64,000 nucleotides of DNA, taken from Ricinus communis (Eukaryota; Streptophyta; Magnoliopsida; Malpighiales; Euphorbiaceae). The first letter of the stretch is position 1. Each line of letters opens with the position of its first letter. Position numbers and translations under genes: made by a program. Shown piece after piece: positions 33,744-45,440 of this stretch. A model generated the notes under the pieces. That model did no database searches and was not told where the DNA came from. It was given only the letters and a program-made list of their open reading frames with translations. The stretch spans positions 9,246,446 through 9,310,445 of the forward strand of contig NC_063261.1 of the NCBI RefSeq assembly GCF_019578655.1, given 5' to 3'.

Positions 33744-35211
33744 TGATAAGCATCATACTACACATGTTTTCATGCCCGATTGTTTACATTTTTATGCATG
33801 ATTATCCCGTTTTATGCTAGAATCACCTATCTTTTATTTCCTTTCTCATTTCAGGTCATTTTCGAAGGACACCATCAATAATCGAGGGAAATATGTGTGA
33901 TTATGGACCAAAATCCATCAAATTGGGCGAGGACTAGCACCCCGAGGGTTGAGCATGGCCTGGACTTCGGTCGTGCTGAATTGCCAAGAAGCTATCCCCA
34001 ATTGTGCCATTTCAGCACGGCTTCCGAAGCCACCACGGCCTCCAGCACGGCCTGTGGTGGATCAGCACCGGCTTGGGCACGGCTTGGAAGGAGTCAGCAT
34101 AATAGACTCATAGATTGACATTGCACGGACTCATTTGTCTTTGAATCATCACAGCCTGGACTCCGGCCATGCTGAATCAACTATATAGGCAATTTTGAGT
34201 TCTTTTAGAAAGGACATGAATTTTTGACTCAATTCCAAGACACACACTTAATCAATTGTTTCCTATACCTCAATTGTAGACCTTGAGAGATAAAATTCAT
34301 CAATTGAAGGAGGGATTTCACTTGTTCCAACATCGAATTGAAGATCAAGACAAACTTTGGGAGCATTCAAGAGGCAACTAGGGTTTGAGATTTTGAATTT
34401 GCAAATTTAGGGTTTCTCATTCAACTTGAAAGAGAAGGGTGTACATGCCTTTAATTTTCTTTTCCTTATTTTGTTCCTTAATTGCTTTAACCATGAACAT
34501 GAGTAGCTAGATCTTTTGAACCCATTGGGGTTCACCTTTGTTGATGGATTATGCTTAATTGTTAGACTTGTAATTGTCATTCTTGCAATCTTCTTGCTAT
34601 TTAGTTATAAAAGTTTGATTCAATTAATTTGAGACGTTGAATTAATTGTTTGTGGGTTGTTTCTTGACATTGAGAAATGCTTGTTACAACTAGACATTGA
34701 ATAGTAAGAATTGGTAGTTAACACTTAGAGACAAGGTTGATTTACTCGCCGGATTAAGAATTAATAACTCTTAAAAGTTTTAAATCATGCTTAATGCTAA
34801 TCTGTAATAATCCGATAGGAAGAGATTCCATTAGGTTGTGCAGGTTTAGGAACTCGATAAGCTCGAGAAACGAACCGGGTTAAATTCAGGATTTAGGCAC
34901 GGATAAGCAAGATCGGCAATCCATAAAATCCATTTTTAGAATTCCATCACTTAGGCCCCCTTTTGGGTTTGTTTCTCCCTTTGCAATTGTTTTCTTTGGC
35001 TGTTCGTTGTCCTTCATTTACTTATTTGCACTCATAACCATTAGCTGGTAACGTTAGAACTTTCACACCCTATTTCAGACTAAATAACATAGCAAACAAT
35101 AGTAACTCTAGGTTCACCCGATCTCTAGGGATACGATCTTGATACTCACTAGTGCTAGGCTGCATCGGTAGGTTCACTGCGTTAGGTGTAGGTTGCATAA
35201 ATAGCCCATCA
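33744..35211 (+). repeat. 3' LTR of outer Athila element
   Basis: TGATAAGC...CCCATCA, 1468 bp, followed by the target duplication ATAAG. It keeps a TATA-like CTATATAGG at 34181-34189 in a segment missing from the 5' LTR. Confidence 0.93.
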
Positions 35212-35479
35212 ATAAGCAATAAGATCATTAAGTATTGCTTATAGATTCATCAAATATAAGCTATAGGTTCACCATTTATAAACTATAAATTCATTAATTA
35301 ACTTATGAATCTATTTTCTAAATTATGAGTTTCTAAACTATAATGTATGTATCTCAAGTGTGTATGTGATGACTCTGTAATTTATGAACTTTTTATATAT
35401 GAACCTCAGGTATACGTATAATGAATCTATAGTTCATAATTTATAAACCTGTTATTAACCTATAAATCTGTTTAAAGAA
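35212..35479. repeat. Degenerate short-period repeat, right flank of Athila
   Basis: After the ATAAG duplication, variants of ATAAACTATAGGTTCAT recur roughly every 20-40 bp. The same material precedes the insertion at about 15320-15412, so the Athila element landed inside this array. Confidence 0.5.
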
Positions 35480-37804
35480 TGTCAACATCTATTTTCCAAA
35501 TCCAGATATCGAGGGAATTATAGAAAATCTTGTGATGAAAATTACTACTTTTTTTGAGTCTCGAGAAATTGAGGATGGGGGAATTCAAATTAGGATTAAG
35601 AATAACTGAACTTAAAATTATTTCTCTAGAATTAATTTGGATTCAATTATAAAAAAAAATTAACTATAAGGGGTGAAATAGTAGTTTTCGCAAGTTCAGC
35701 GGGTAAAAGGCAAAGTTTTTTCAATCTTTTTTCTCCTTAAAGCCAATCGACTCTCGTACAACTGAATAGACTCTATAGATAGTAGATCGGCTTAGCATAG
35801 AGCCAATCAGCACGACATAGTACTGACTGCCTAATTTTCGAATTTCGACGTCATTTTATGCAAATTTCAACTTAATAACATCTAAAAATAACAAAATAAG
35901 TTTCTATAAAGTTTTTATGATAATTATTAGGATTTTTAGAAGATTTTTATTGGATATAATTGACCGATAAAAGAAAATACTTTTCTTTTTAAAAAAAAGT
36001 GATTGAAGCTTCTCTATTCCTTTAGGATTTCCTAAAAGTCCTAGCTCTATATAAGCATCATTATAACCTAATTCTAGGGTTATCGGTTGTTATTAACTCT
36101 AAGTAAATACTAGCTATTAGCAAAAGCACTAGAGAAAAACCTTATGCTCTCAAAGGCAGAGTTTTTTCTGTAAATTTAGTCATAGGACACTAAGAAATAG
36201 CTCAGATTGAGAAAGACTTTCATTGAATGACAGATCCTACACAACGCTTGATTCTCACCTACCCTTCAATTCAACCATCTTATCATCTCCAAAGATTTAC
36301 AAATTAACAATTTACGCTGACAACCTGAGGGTTTTTCTAAAATCTAGCATCATTAATTAATCTTTTCCCTACAGATTCTTTTATGATTCTAGAAATAAGA
36401 TTAGGTTTATTTTTTGAATGATGAACATGATTCACATGATTATATTAGGGTTTCTTTTGATTTAACATGTTGTTGATTTTATTAGGTTTTGAATCTGATA
36501 ATATGATATGTCATGGGTTTTGAATATATGATAATATGAATATAAAGGATTTTGAATTTAATGATTAGAATGATTAGGGTTATATGATTTATTACTTTTT
36601 TATGAACAATTATATGATTATATGAAGGTTCTAGGGCTGTATGTTCAAATCTAGGATTTGCCATACAATGTGTTCTGACCTTCTGCCAGTTTCATTATTT
36701 TGAGTTTATATTCTGTGTGTTTTAGTCCATTTGATTTGTTTTCTGTGCTTTTGTTTTGTTATTTTTTGCATTTCTAATTGATTTTTGAACTTTTGTGCAT
36801 GTAAAATTAGCTTTAGGGCATGAGAATTTCAAGAAAATCAAAGAATCAGCCAAGGAAAACCCCCTAGAGTCGATCAACTCTATGCAAAGTTGATTCAGCT
36901 TTGCGCTAAACCAATTGACTTGTGACCTCAGTCGATCGTTTCTTCAGCCATTTTATGCCCTAATTCGAGTTTATATGTATTATGACATATTTTATACACT
37001 GTAACTTAGTTTTATGTGTTTTTCTTTAAATCTCTCAATTATATGAGGGTTGTAATAGTTAGATTTACTATTCTGCACTTTATTTTTGTTATATGTTTAA
37101 TGGATGCCAAATATCTATAATATGATTGCCTAATTAAAACTGGACATATAGACTTTAGGTTAAAGCTAAGTTAAAATTGGACCTTAACATGAAAAAGTAG
37201 TCCATTAGGTTAAAAGAATAGTGAAACTGGGCTTAAATTAAAATCCATATAGACTTAGTGAGTTTTGCCATAATTTAATTAAAACAACTGGGCCACATTC
37301 GATTTATGATCACTTAACTGGGCCTTAACATGAAAGGTAATCCATTTAAGTTTAAAGGCTGGTTTAAATACACAATTTGTAATTGGGCTAGACTAAGTAA
37401 GCCTTGTACATAATTAATTAGTTAAATAGGCTAACAAATCAAATATGGGTTGGGCTTAATAAACTAGGCTAAACTTAATAGGACCTCACATGTTGTAATG
37501 GATGTTTGTAAAATATAAATTGTCACATTTATAGGGAATAACTCGTTAAATAATAAAATTAAAGCTTAAGATACACAAATAAGGAAGTTGGCTTCCAGAT
37601 CAATTTCTTGATATGGCGAAGCTTCCTTATGGAATCTAGTACCCTACTCAATTAGTAGAAGTGTCATGGAGAATTACTTGGGTAGCGACTCTATCTCTGA
37701 GCTAGTCTCTATGATTAGTTATCATGTTACTATTAGGTTGAAAAGCTTTACAATGTCGTAGTTGCTAGAGCCACTTAGGTTCGAGTCCAAAGCCACCGCC
37801 CACA
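35480..37804 (+). mobile_element. Family C solo LTR, uninterrupted copy
   Basis: It runs from TGTCAACATC to CGCCCACA, 2325 bp. It is the reference for the nested pair at 2536-7123. A TATA-like CTCTATATAAGC lies at 36045-36056. Flanks are AAGAA and AAAAG, which differ by two transitions, so the target duplication is only possible. No coding frame and no primer site follow. Confidence 0.72.
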
Positions 37805-38699
37805 AAAAGGTAAGCTATCTATAAGATCTTCAAGTCTGATTCAAGCTCTAAAGTCCTTGAAACAATAGTTAAAAAGCACTGGATGGGGCCACTCACTCTG
37901 ATGGCTAAGTTAGTAAAAAGGCTTAAGTCTATTAGAATGTATTAATTGTGTAAGATTTTTTATACCTAAAATGTTGTATGGAAGTTCCTTATATAGGAAC
38001 TAAAGGTCTTCTAGTCCTATAAGGAGTAAGACTTCATGAACTTAAGGTCCCCCTAAATCCATTAGAATTAGTCTTCTTGGTTATATAATAAAATCCTAAG
38101 TCACGTTGGGTTACTTAGGTAGAGTCTCATTATGACTTAATTTCCAATACTCCTAGTTGTGCTTGGATTTGGACTTGTTCAACCCCGCATTTCTTGGCTA
38201 TAAAAACTCCTCACATGATGTTCGAGTATCATGAGTCCCCCTTTCACTTGAAAGTATTTGTGCTCGGTATATTCTACTTATTTATGCTTGGCCATTTTAG
38301 TTGTGCAATGAGCTTAGTACTTCTTAGCAAGTGGTATCAAGGGACACTGTTTGAAGCTTAATCGGATCACGAGGTACAAGTATGCTTGGTCATATAATTT
38401 GAATTTCAAATTTCTGGTGGCTGAGATGCCTACCTTGCCTCTTGAAATTTCATACATCATGCCCATCATATTGAGCCTTGTTTCCTATTTTGCTTTTTCA
38501 AATGACAATTACACCCTCACATTCTACAATATTCTTATGTTCCTATTAAAGTACATCTTGGGCATCATGATAAGCGTTATTTCCTATTTCATTCTCTGTG
38601 TTTTGTTTCCTTTTGTTTTTGTCTTGCTAAGCTAATAATTCTTTACCAGTAAGTATTTCTTAGGCTAATTCACTTTTTATTCTTCTCCTTCCTTGTTTT
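37805..38699 (+). other. Possible LTR/leader upstream of the transposon gene
   Basis: It contains a GGCTATAAAAACTCC TATA-like element at about 38197-38211 and, at 38332, TGGTATCAAGG, which partly resembles a tRNA-iMet primer site. It may be the 5' region of the element encoding the gene at 38700-40760. No second LTR was found, so this remains weak. The 94-codon frame at 38351-38635 is AT-rich and hydrophobic and probably chance. Confidence 0.3.
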
Positions 38700-40760
38700 C
38701 TTTCTATTATAGATTATTTTTTATAACCATGGAATCTTCTCAAGTAGTATCATAAGATCCTGCCATGAGTTTGTTGTCAGAGAAAGGCTCAACAATAGGA
38801 GGCTGAGGCCCCTAGTTCCTCCTATAAGGATGATGAAAATGATCTCCATCTATGCCCTTCAAAAATGTATCTTTCCCGCCTAAGTTGTCTGAAAACTCAG
38901 TATAACATACATTCCAAGTTTACTCTTAAGGAAGGTACCAGGCATTTCCTTGGCAACAGTGTTCCTGATTTTTTGCATATTGTGATTTATGAGGATCACT
39001 TCAAAATTGGGTTTCACCTACCCATGGATAACTTTGTCAAAATTGTCACATTATATTCAAATATCTCCATAGCCCAACTTCACCCAAACTCGATTCGCCT
39101 GCATATTGCCTTTAAATAGTTTTGCAAAAACTTTAAGATCGTATCAACCTCATACTTCTTCTTTTAGCTTTTATCTCGTAGCTTGGGCTTCTGAGTATAC
39201 TTTTATTTATTTTAAGGCCCGAGCTAGCCACAAGATCCTAGATGGTCTTATCTTTTTTATCCACAACTAGCAAGATCAGTACTTTCTAATATCTCATTCT
39301 TCTGATTTCACTAGCCTTCCTCGGAGGTGGCATGTCCCTTCTCCTAAAAAGAGGTTAATTTTACCTTAAGAGAGGATATCATTAATTAAATAACTCTAAT
39401 AGTCATTAATAAGAAAGGAGTCTCTTTCCTTGTTTCTCCTTTGATTAGTCAATTTTTGGCGAGTTAAACGCTCTCGAATAAAGAGTTGAGCTAGGTACTA
39501 GCTCATTAGGTAAACTTACTCAGTTGTTCTTATTCGGTAGTCTTTATGCTCTCTCTTTTTCTTTTACAATCCAATATAATCTTTATTTCTTTCTATGCAG
39601 TGATTGATTTAAAGCAACTGAAGAAAGCTAAGGGCAGCAAGGGCAAAATACCTATCAACTCATCTTCTGCTCCTCCTACTCCCGGATCTAGGCATCCCAA
39701 CCGTGAAGCTCTTGAGGATAGCATGGTTTGCCTGATATGACCTTAGTGGTGTCTACTCAAGCTTCTAACCAATCTTTAGCATTGAGATCTCCTCCTCCAG
39801 GTTCGAGCTTCAGAAAGCATCCTCAGATAATAGATGAAGATGATTGCATTGAAGTGGAGATTCCTCACTCCTCCTCCCAATATCCTAATCCTCGACTTTT
39901 TCTCAAGAAGAAGTATAGGATAACACCTACTGTTGATAAACCCCCTCTAGCCGAGGAACTTGCTGGTTTGATCAATTTGTTTGATCAATTTTAAACATGA
40001 TCTGAAGGAGCTTGAGAGCATTCATCCTGTCGATCTCCATGTTCACTAAATGTCTCTCATCTTAGAGGTATATCTATCTTTCCAATCCTAGTCTTTGCTT
40101 CTTTTCTTCTTCTTTTTTTAAACTAACATGTTGTTATTGTATTTTTTATAGATTGTAACTATTGGTAATGCTTAGAAGTACTATGAGAGTTACTTGAGCA
40201 AGCAAGCTTCTCATGATCAGACTCAAGCTGAGACCGTCGAGCAATATCCTGCAAAAGTAGTCTGAGGAATTCTCTGCCAAGGAGAAGAAATGGGAGTCTG
40301 AGCTTTAAGCTGTGAATGCGCAGGCTGAGAATGCTATTATTCAATTTAGCACGAATGTAGCTAAGAAGAAAGATTTTGACCTATGCGTTGTCGAGTTGGA
40401 GCTAAAGTGTGCTACCATTATCTTTAAGTTGATTGATCAAATCTTGGTTTTCGAGAAGCTTGAGGCTGAAAAGGAGGGCTTTTATTACAAGATGTCCTTT
40501 CTCCTTAACATTTATAAAGAGGCAGTCAAGGAAGCTGTAAAAAGCAAATTTAGTGATGTTGATCTAAGCTTTCTTGACGACCTAGATATTGAAAAGATCG
40601 GGAACCAAGCTCATGAGAAAGTTGCTCAAGAGGCTGAGGCTGCGGCTGGCGAGGTAGCTTTAGGTGTTGTTGTAAATCCTCCTTTATGAGAAGACTTAAC
40701 TGTAGAGGTCGACCATATTAAGGCTCTAGATATTGGTAATAATGAATCTCAAGCTTAAAT
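38700..40760 (+). pseudogene. Decayed 'putative gypsy type transposon' (Transposase_28-like) gene
   Basis: Several frames carry consecutive parts of one protein. 38865-39119 reads ...DHFKIGFHLPMDNFVKIV...LHPNSIRLHIAF. After a frame change near 39120 comes KILDGLIFFIHN, a stop, then QDQYFLIS..SLPRRWHVPSP (to about 39345). After a T-rich stretch ending in CAG (39600) come linker frames (39601-39994), and after another TTTTTATAG (40152) a Lys/Glu-rich, probably coiled-coil C-terminal part (40312-40689) with DVDLSFLDDLD. This order (a compact domain with LPxxxxF/L...LxPNS and W/FHV, then linker, then coiled coil) fits the plant Transposase_28 family, whose role is unclear. At least three stops or frameshifts make it a pseudogene. 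Intron-like borders suggest it was spliced. Identification is by eye. Confidence 0.5.
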
Positions 40761-41132
40761 AACTTTGTAATTCTTTTTTTAATGAAATATTTTCTTTTTC
40801 CTGATCTTATCTTCTAGATTATTTTCTTGCTTTCTTGATATTTTGCTAAATGTTGAAGCTCATTTGCTTGTCTTATCCTTTCCTTCTTTTTTATAAAATT
40901 TTTCTAAGTAGGTAATACCTATACTGGACAAACTAACATATTTGAGCATTTCCTTTTTCATTTTTTTCACTCTTAAGTGTAGTAGCTCAACAATTTTTAA
41001 ACTTGGTGCGTCGAATTTTGGTGTCTTTATGTGAAGTGCCGATAATGTGCTTAGGTGCTCTATATTAAGCTTGGGGCGCCTTGGTTGACGTCTTTTAAGA
41101 TATGCACTGATAATCTGCTTAAATGTTTTGTG
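40761..41132. other. AT-rich DNA after the transposon-like pseudogene
   Basis: Nothing recognised. 41000-41130 contains loosely repeated GGTGC and CTTGG words without clear period. Confidence 0.4.
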
Positions 41133-41464
41133 CTGACCACGATGCACCTACATTTTTTGAATCTAATATCATTTCATGTATATTTTGACCTAAAACGCCA
41201 AAAATTGGTGAAAATAAGTTTTTAGAAGGTATTTATAATAATTATTAAATATTTTAAATATTTTTCAATGATAATTATTTCAATATAAAATATTTAGTCT
41301 GACCACGATGCACCTACATTTTTTGAATCTAATATCATTTCATGTATATTTCGACCTAAAACGCCAAAAATTGGTGAAAATAAGTTTTTAGAAGGTATTT
41401 ATAATAATTATTAAATATTTTAAATATTTTTCAATGATAATTATTTCAATATAAAATATTTAGT
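41133..41464. repeat. 166-bp direct tandem duplication
   Basis: Units 41133-41298 and 41299-41464 begin CTGACCACGATGCACC and end AATATTTAGT. I see one difference (TTTTGACC versus TTTCGACC), so the duplication is recent compared with the element around it. Confidence 0.92.
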
Positions 41465-43087
41465 CCTTTTTTATTTGATATTAATCTGATAAAGGAAAGG
41501 AATAACCATAGTTTATTTTTTTCAAATAATTGAATAATTATCTGTATTTCCTAAGGCTTCCTAACCCTATTGCTATAAATAGATTGTGATGTGCATAGTT
41601 TTACACATATTTGCTTGCATATTATTGCGTATGTTCTTAGCAATTATTGTGCTTTTATTCCCATATCACCTGTGTTTTGTGTTCTTTTGCATTTCAGGAA
41701 CATTTATAGGACCGTCATCGATGTTTAAGCAATTATAGATCAATACGTGCGGAAACGGACTAGAACTCATCAAGATCGGACAAGAGCCCGCATTGCACAC
41801 ATTGAGCACGGCCTGAGTCAAGGCCGTGTTGACCATCACGACTTGGACTCTAGCCATGACCAACCATCAAAACTTGGTCTTCAAAATAATGGTTTGGGCA
41901 TGGTTTTCGAGGCCACCACAGCCTCCACCACGGGGCGTGGTGGCCAGCACCGGCGGGGGCACGGCCATGGTGAAAACCTACTTGGTGAGATCCATAGTTT
42001 CCAGGCCGTGCTGACCAGCACAGCCTTGACCACGGCCATGCTGAAATAAATATATAAGGAAAATGAATTTTCTAGGGTTAGAGGGAGGAAGGAGTGGGAG
42101 AGAGCCCTAGCGGCTGGTTCGGTTTTTTCACAATGTTGAGTGCGGGAGAGAGTTGCAGAGAGGAAGAACCCCGGAATCGCAAGGTTTCAAGTGCAAAACA
42201 GTAGTGGAGCAATTCAAGAGGCAATTTGGGAGATTAATCGTAGTGCAGATCTAGATTTGGAGTTGTTCATCCAATTCGAGAGAAAAGGGTGTACATGTTT
42301 CATTTTCATTATTCTTCCATTGTAATTGATTTCCTAGTTGTTTTAAACATGAACATGTTTAGCCAGATTGATTAAATCCATTGGGATTTCTTTACTATGT
42401 TGGCTTAATATTATATTGTTAGATTGTTTGAGTTAGTTTTGTATTCTTCTTGCTTTCAGTATTAATAAGATAATGCATTATTCATGAGACGTTGTGAATT
42501 GTGGTGTTTAGATTGCTTTATGTGATTGAGAAGTCCATTTGGCAATTGGAATTTTGAATAGCAAGAACTGGTTAATAATCACTTAGAGATAAGGATAATT
42601 AACTAGCTGGATTAAGAATTAACAAAGCTTAATAGAGACGGATTAAAGCTTAATGCTAATTTAAGAATCAATCGTTAGGAAGAGATTCCAACTTTAGGTT
42701 ATTAAGTTTAGGAATTCGGTTATCGAGAGAGAGAAACCGAATTCAGTTAAGAATTCGTCCACAGGTAGCATAATTGGAGTCATCAATCCTTTATCTTTTG
42801 TTTGATTGCCAACTAGTTTAGGTTCCCTCTGGGTTTGCTTTCTTGTCTTGGTTATTTCATTAATCCATTTATTCCTGCATCTCCCTTAGAACTTAGCTTG
42901 TAGCTATTAGTTAGTTTAGAAATTATTTATCATTCATTTTAGGTTAATATAATAAAGAACAAAGGAGTAACTCTGGACTTTCACTTTCCCGAGGAATACG
43001 ACCTTGATACTCGCCATTAGTGCTAAACTGCATCGATAGGTACACTGCCTTTGATTGTAGCTGTATAGATAACAACCATCAAGTTTT

Positions 43088-43105
43088 TGGCACCGTTGCC
43101 GGGGA
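43088..43105 (+). promoter_or_regulatory. Primer binding site, one mismatch
   Basis: TGGCACCGTTGCCGGGGA; A replaces G at the fifth base relative to the other two Athila primer sites. Confidence 0.85.
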
Positions 43106-43209
43106 ATGTTTGAAAACTAGAGTGAAATTTGTTATTTGTTAATTTAGCCATTATTTATTTATTTATTTATTTCTGTTTTATTTGTAGATATTTATTTAGT
43201 TAAGCTTAT

Positions 43210-43672
43210 GATTCAGGTAGTGGATGATAAGGAGGTTTAATGCTAAACTCTTTGTATGACACGTTGGAAAATGGGATCAGGAACCAAGAGAGTGCTAAAA
43301 ATTAGGATACCCGTGCATCTTTAGAAGCTCGAGTGGAATCGTTTTGCAGGGCTACCGATCAACTCTCCACTCCTATCCTTTCATCTCAAATTTTTTGTGA
43401 ATTTTGTTGTGGTTTACATTTGAGTAATAATTGTCCATTGTGAAGTGATTTTACTCATTGTTCTTATAAGTGTGAACAGGTGAATTATACGGGAAGTTGG
43501 CCAAATGACTCATATGGAAGCACCTACAATCAAGAGTGGAGCACTCATTCACCCTTTGGATGGAGCTTAGATGGCCAAGAACCACTAGGATTTCAACAAC
43601 CACATCAGCAGCCTAATCTTGCACCTTAAACTCAAGATGAAGAGTTAGTGTCAGAGGAGTTGATGATGAGGT
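43210..43672 (+). pseudogene. Athila family 2 gag fragment
   Basis: It reads as the zinc-knuckle segment of Gag (CEFCCGLHLSNNC) followed by NYTGSWPNDSYGSTYNQEW, with stops at about 43302 and 43441 and a TAA at about 43629. It is cut at 43672 by the deletion. It corresponds to 25997-25600 on the other strand. Confidence 0.82.
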
Positions 43673-45440
43673 TAATATAACAAAGAACAAAGGAGTAACT
43701 CTAGGCTTTCACTTTCCCAAGGAATACGACCTTGATACTTGCCATTAGTGCTAGACTGCATCGATAGGTACACTGCCTTAGATTGTAGCTGCATAGATAG
43801 CAACCATCAGATTGATACACCCTAAGTCTAGGGTTAGCAACATTGCTCAAAGTTTTTTTTAACTACATCGACATATACAGAGAATTATTTTTTAACAAAT
43901 TACTAAGAAAGAACTCCAAATTAGAAAATCTATTGAAGAACGACATAAGTTTTTCTGAAAATCCAAAGCAGATTTAGATTCCCAACCAATCTTTAATTCA
44001 ACAGCTTCCTTGTCTCTTGAGACTCGAAGAACAACAACCAACAGTGACAACCTCAGGGTTCCCTTATATCAACACCATTAGCATCCCCATATTTACAAAC
44101 TGATTCTTTTACTTTATGTTTTAGAAAAATATTTAAGTATTTTTTTGGTTTATTATTTTTTATGTGTTTTAAACAATTAGAATAGAATTCCTTATGAATT
44201 AACATGCTTATAAATTGTTGGAGATTGAATCTGATAATATGAGTCTGCTAGTTTTATTAGGTTTTGAATATGATATTAAGAACATATAGGGTTTTGAATC
44301 GGATAATATAATTTTATTGGATCTTGAATGTGATTAGTAAATATAATTGCTTTATATTTCCATTAGATTTTAAGCTTGTATAATTAAAATTTAGGATCTA
44401 CCTTAGAATTTCATGTTTGATGACTGTCAGTTTAGTTTTAGGGTTTACATGTCTTTTTAGGATTTTCATATTATATTTTATTTTTTATATTAATTTTATA
44501 GTTCTAATTGAATTTTTACCGTGCGTGTGAAAATTGGCTCTAGGCGTGAGAAATTGAGGAAAATCGCAAGAAAGCTACCTGAAGTCCCCTCGAGCCGATT
44601 TGCTCTACACCTTGAGCCGATCGGCTGTACATGATTTTAGGATTATTTTTTACTTTTTATGTATTTTTGATGATTTTATGTACTGTAACTTAGTTTTAGG
44701 AGTTTTGTTTCCAATTTTATTAGTTGTAGGCAGGTTGTAATAGCTAAATTTACTTTCTACACTTTATCTTTTACCTTATTTTGGATGGATACTAAATATA
44801 TGATTATATAATTGTCTAATTAAAATTGGACATATAGACATAGGCTTTAAAATTGGACCTAACATGAATATTATAGTCCACTAAGTAAATTAATGGTAAT
44901 TAGACTTAAATTCTAAATTAATTGGGCATATTTAGATCTAAAATCACTTAATTTGGGCCATTTTATAAAAAGTAGTTCATTAGGCTTCAAAGTTGGAAAT
45001 CCAAGCATAATTTGTAATTGGGTTAGACTAGGTGAACTTTGTACATAATTAGTAAATTAGGTTAATAACTTTGAGTGTGGGTTGGATTTTAATGAAAGAG
45101 GTTAGACTTAGGTGGACCTCACATTCTGTAGTACTTGATATGTAATATATAATTGTTACCTTTACAGAAAATAGCTTGTTAAATAATAAAATTAAAAAAA
45201 ATATACACACAAAAAAAAGTTAGCTTCCGGATCCATCTTTGAATTTGTGACGTAAGCTTCCTTATGAAATCAAGAAACGTCACTAATTAGTAAAAGTGTC
45301 CTGATGAATTACCCGAATTCCATCTCTGCGCTAGTTTCTATGACTAATTAGCATGTTCCCGATTAAATTGAAAAGTCTTGTAGTACCGTAGTTTCTTAAG
45401 ACACTTGGGTATACGCCCGAAGCTGGCCCACACTCTTCAC

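Larger units (their letters stand above)
15413..35211 (+). mobile_element. Outer Athila retrotransposon (family 1), non-autonomous
   Basis: Complete by structure: LTR (15413-16798), primer site, gag, protease, a third ORF, polypurine tract, LTR (33744-35211), and a perfect 5-bp target duplication. Without the nested element its own length is about 10.6 kb. The primer site complementary to tRNA-Asp, the zinc knuckle CEFCGGPHYSANC, the retropepsin with DLGAS and the extra ORF downstream are all characteristic of the Athila lineage of plant Metaviridae. Reverse transcriptase, RNase H and integrase are missing, and gag is duplicated, frameshifted and interrupted, so the element cannot move by itself. 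The two LTRs are close in sequence apart from one large deletion in the 5' copy. Confidence 0.93.
41587..43809 (+). mobile_element. Internally deleted Athila element (family 2)
   Basis: 5' LTR 41587-43081 (1495 bp), primer site 43088-43105, about 560 bp of gag region, then the last 140 bp of the 3' LTR (43669-43809). Target duplication GATTG is perfect (41582-41586 and 43810-43814). The retained gag DNA matches the reverse complement of the nested family 2 element. The deletion joins gag to the 3' LTR at AGGTT (43669-43673), present in both parents. The element is inserted in a family C LTR next to its TATA box. Confidence 0.93.
41133..45432 (+). mobile_element. Family C LTR, 5'-truncated, carrying an Athila insert
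   Basis: Segments 41133-41586 and 43815-45432 together follow the order of the family C copy at about 35836-37804, ending GGCCCACA. Roughly the first 350 bases are missing. A TATA box GCTATAAATAG lies at 41572-41582, immediately before the Athila insertion. The leftmost 332 bp are a tandem duplication. Confidence 0.68.

Noticed and set aside
38332..38345. Primer binding site for initiator tRNA-Met
   Set aside because: Only TGGTATCA matches before divergence and no LTR boundary was found just upstream. It is kept as a weak note in the feature, not as a call.
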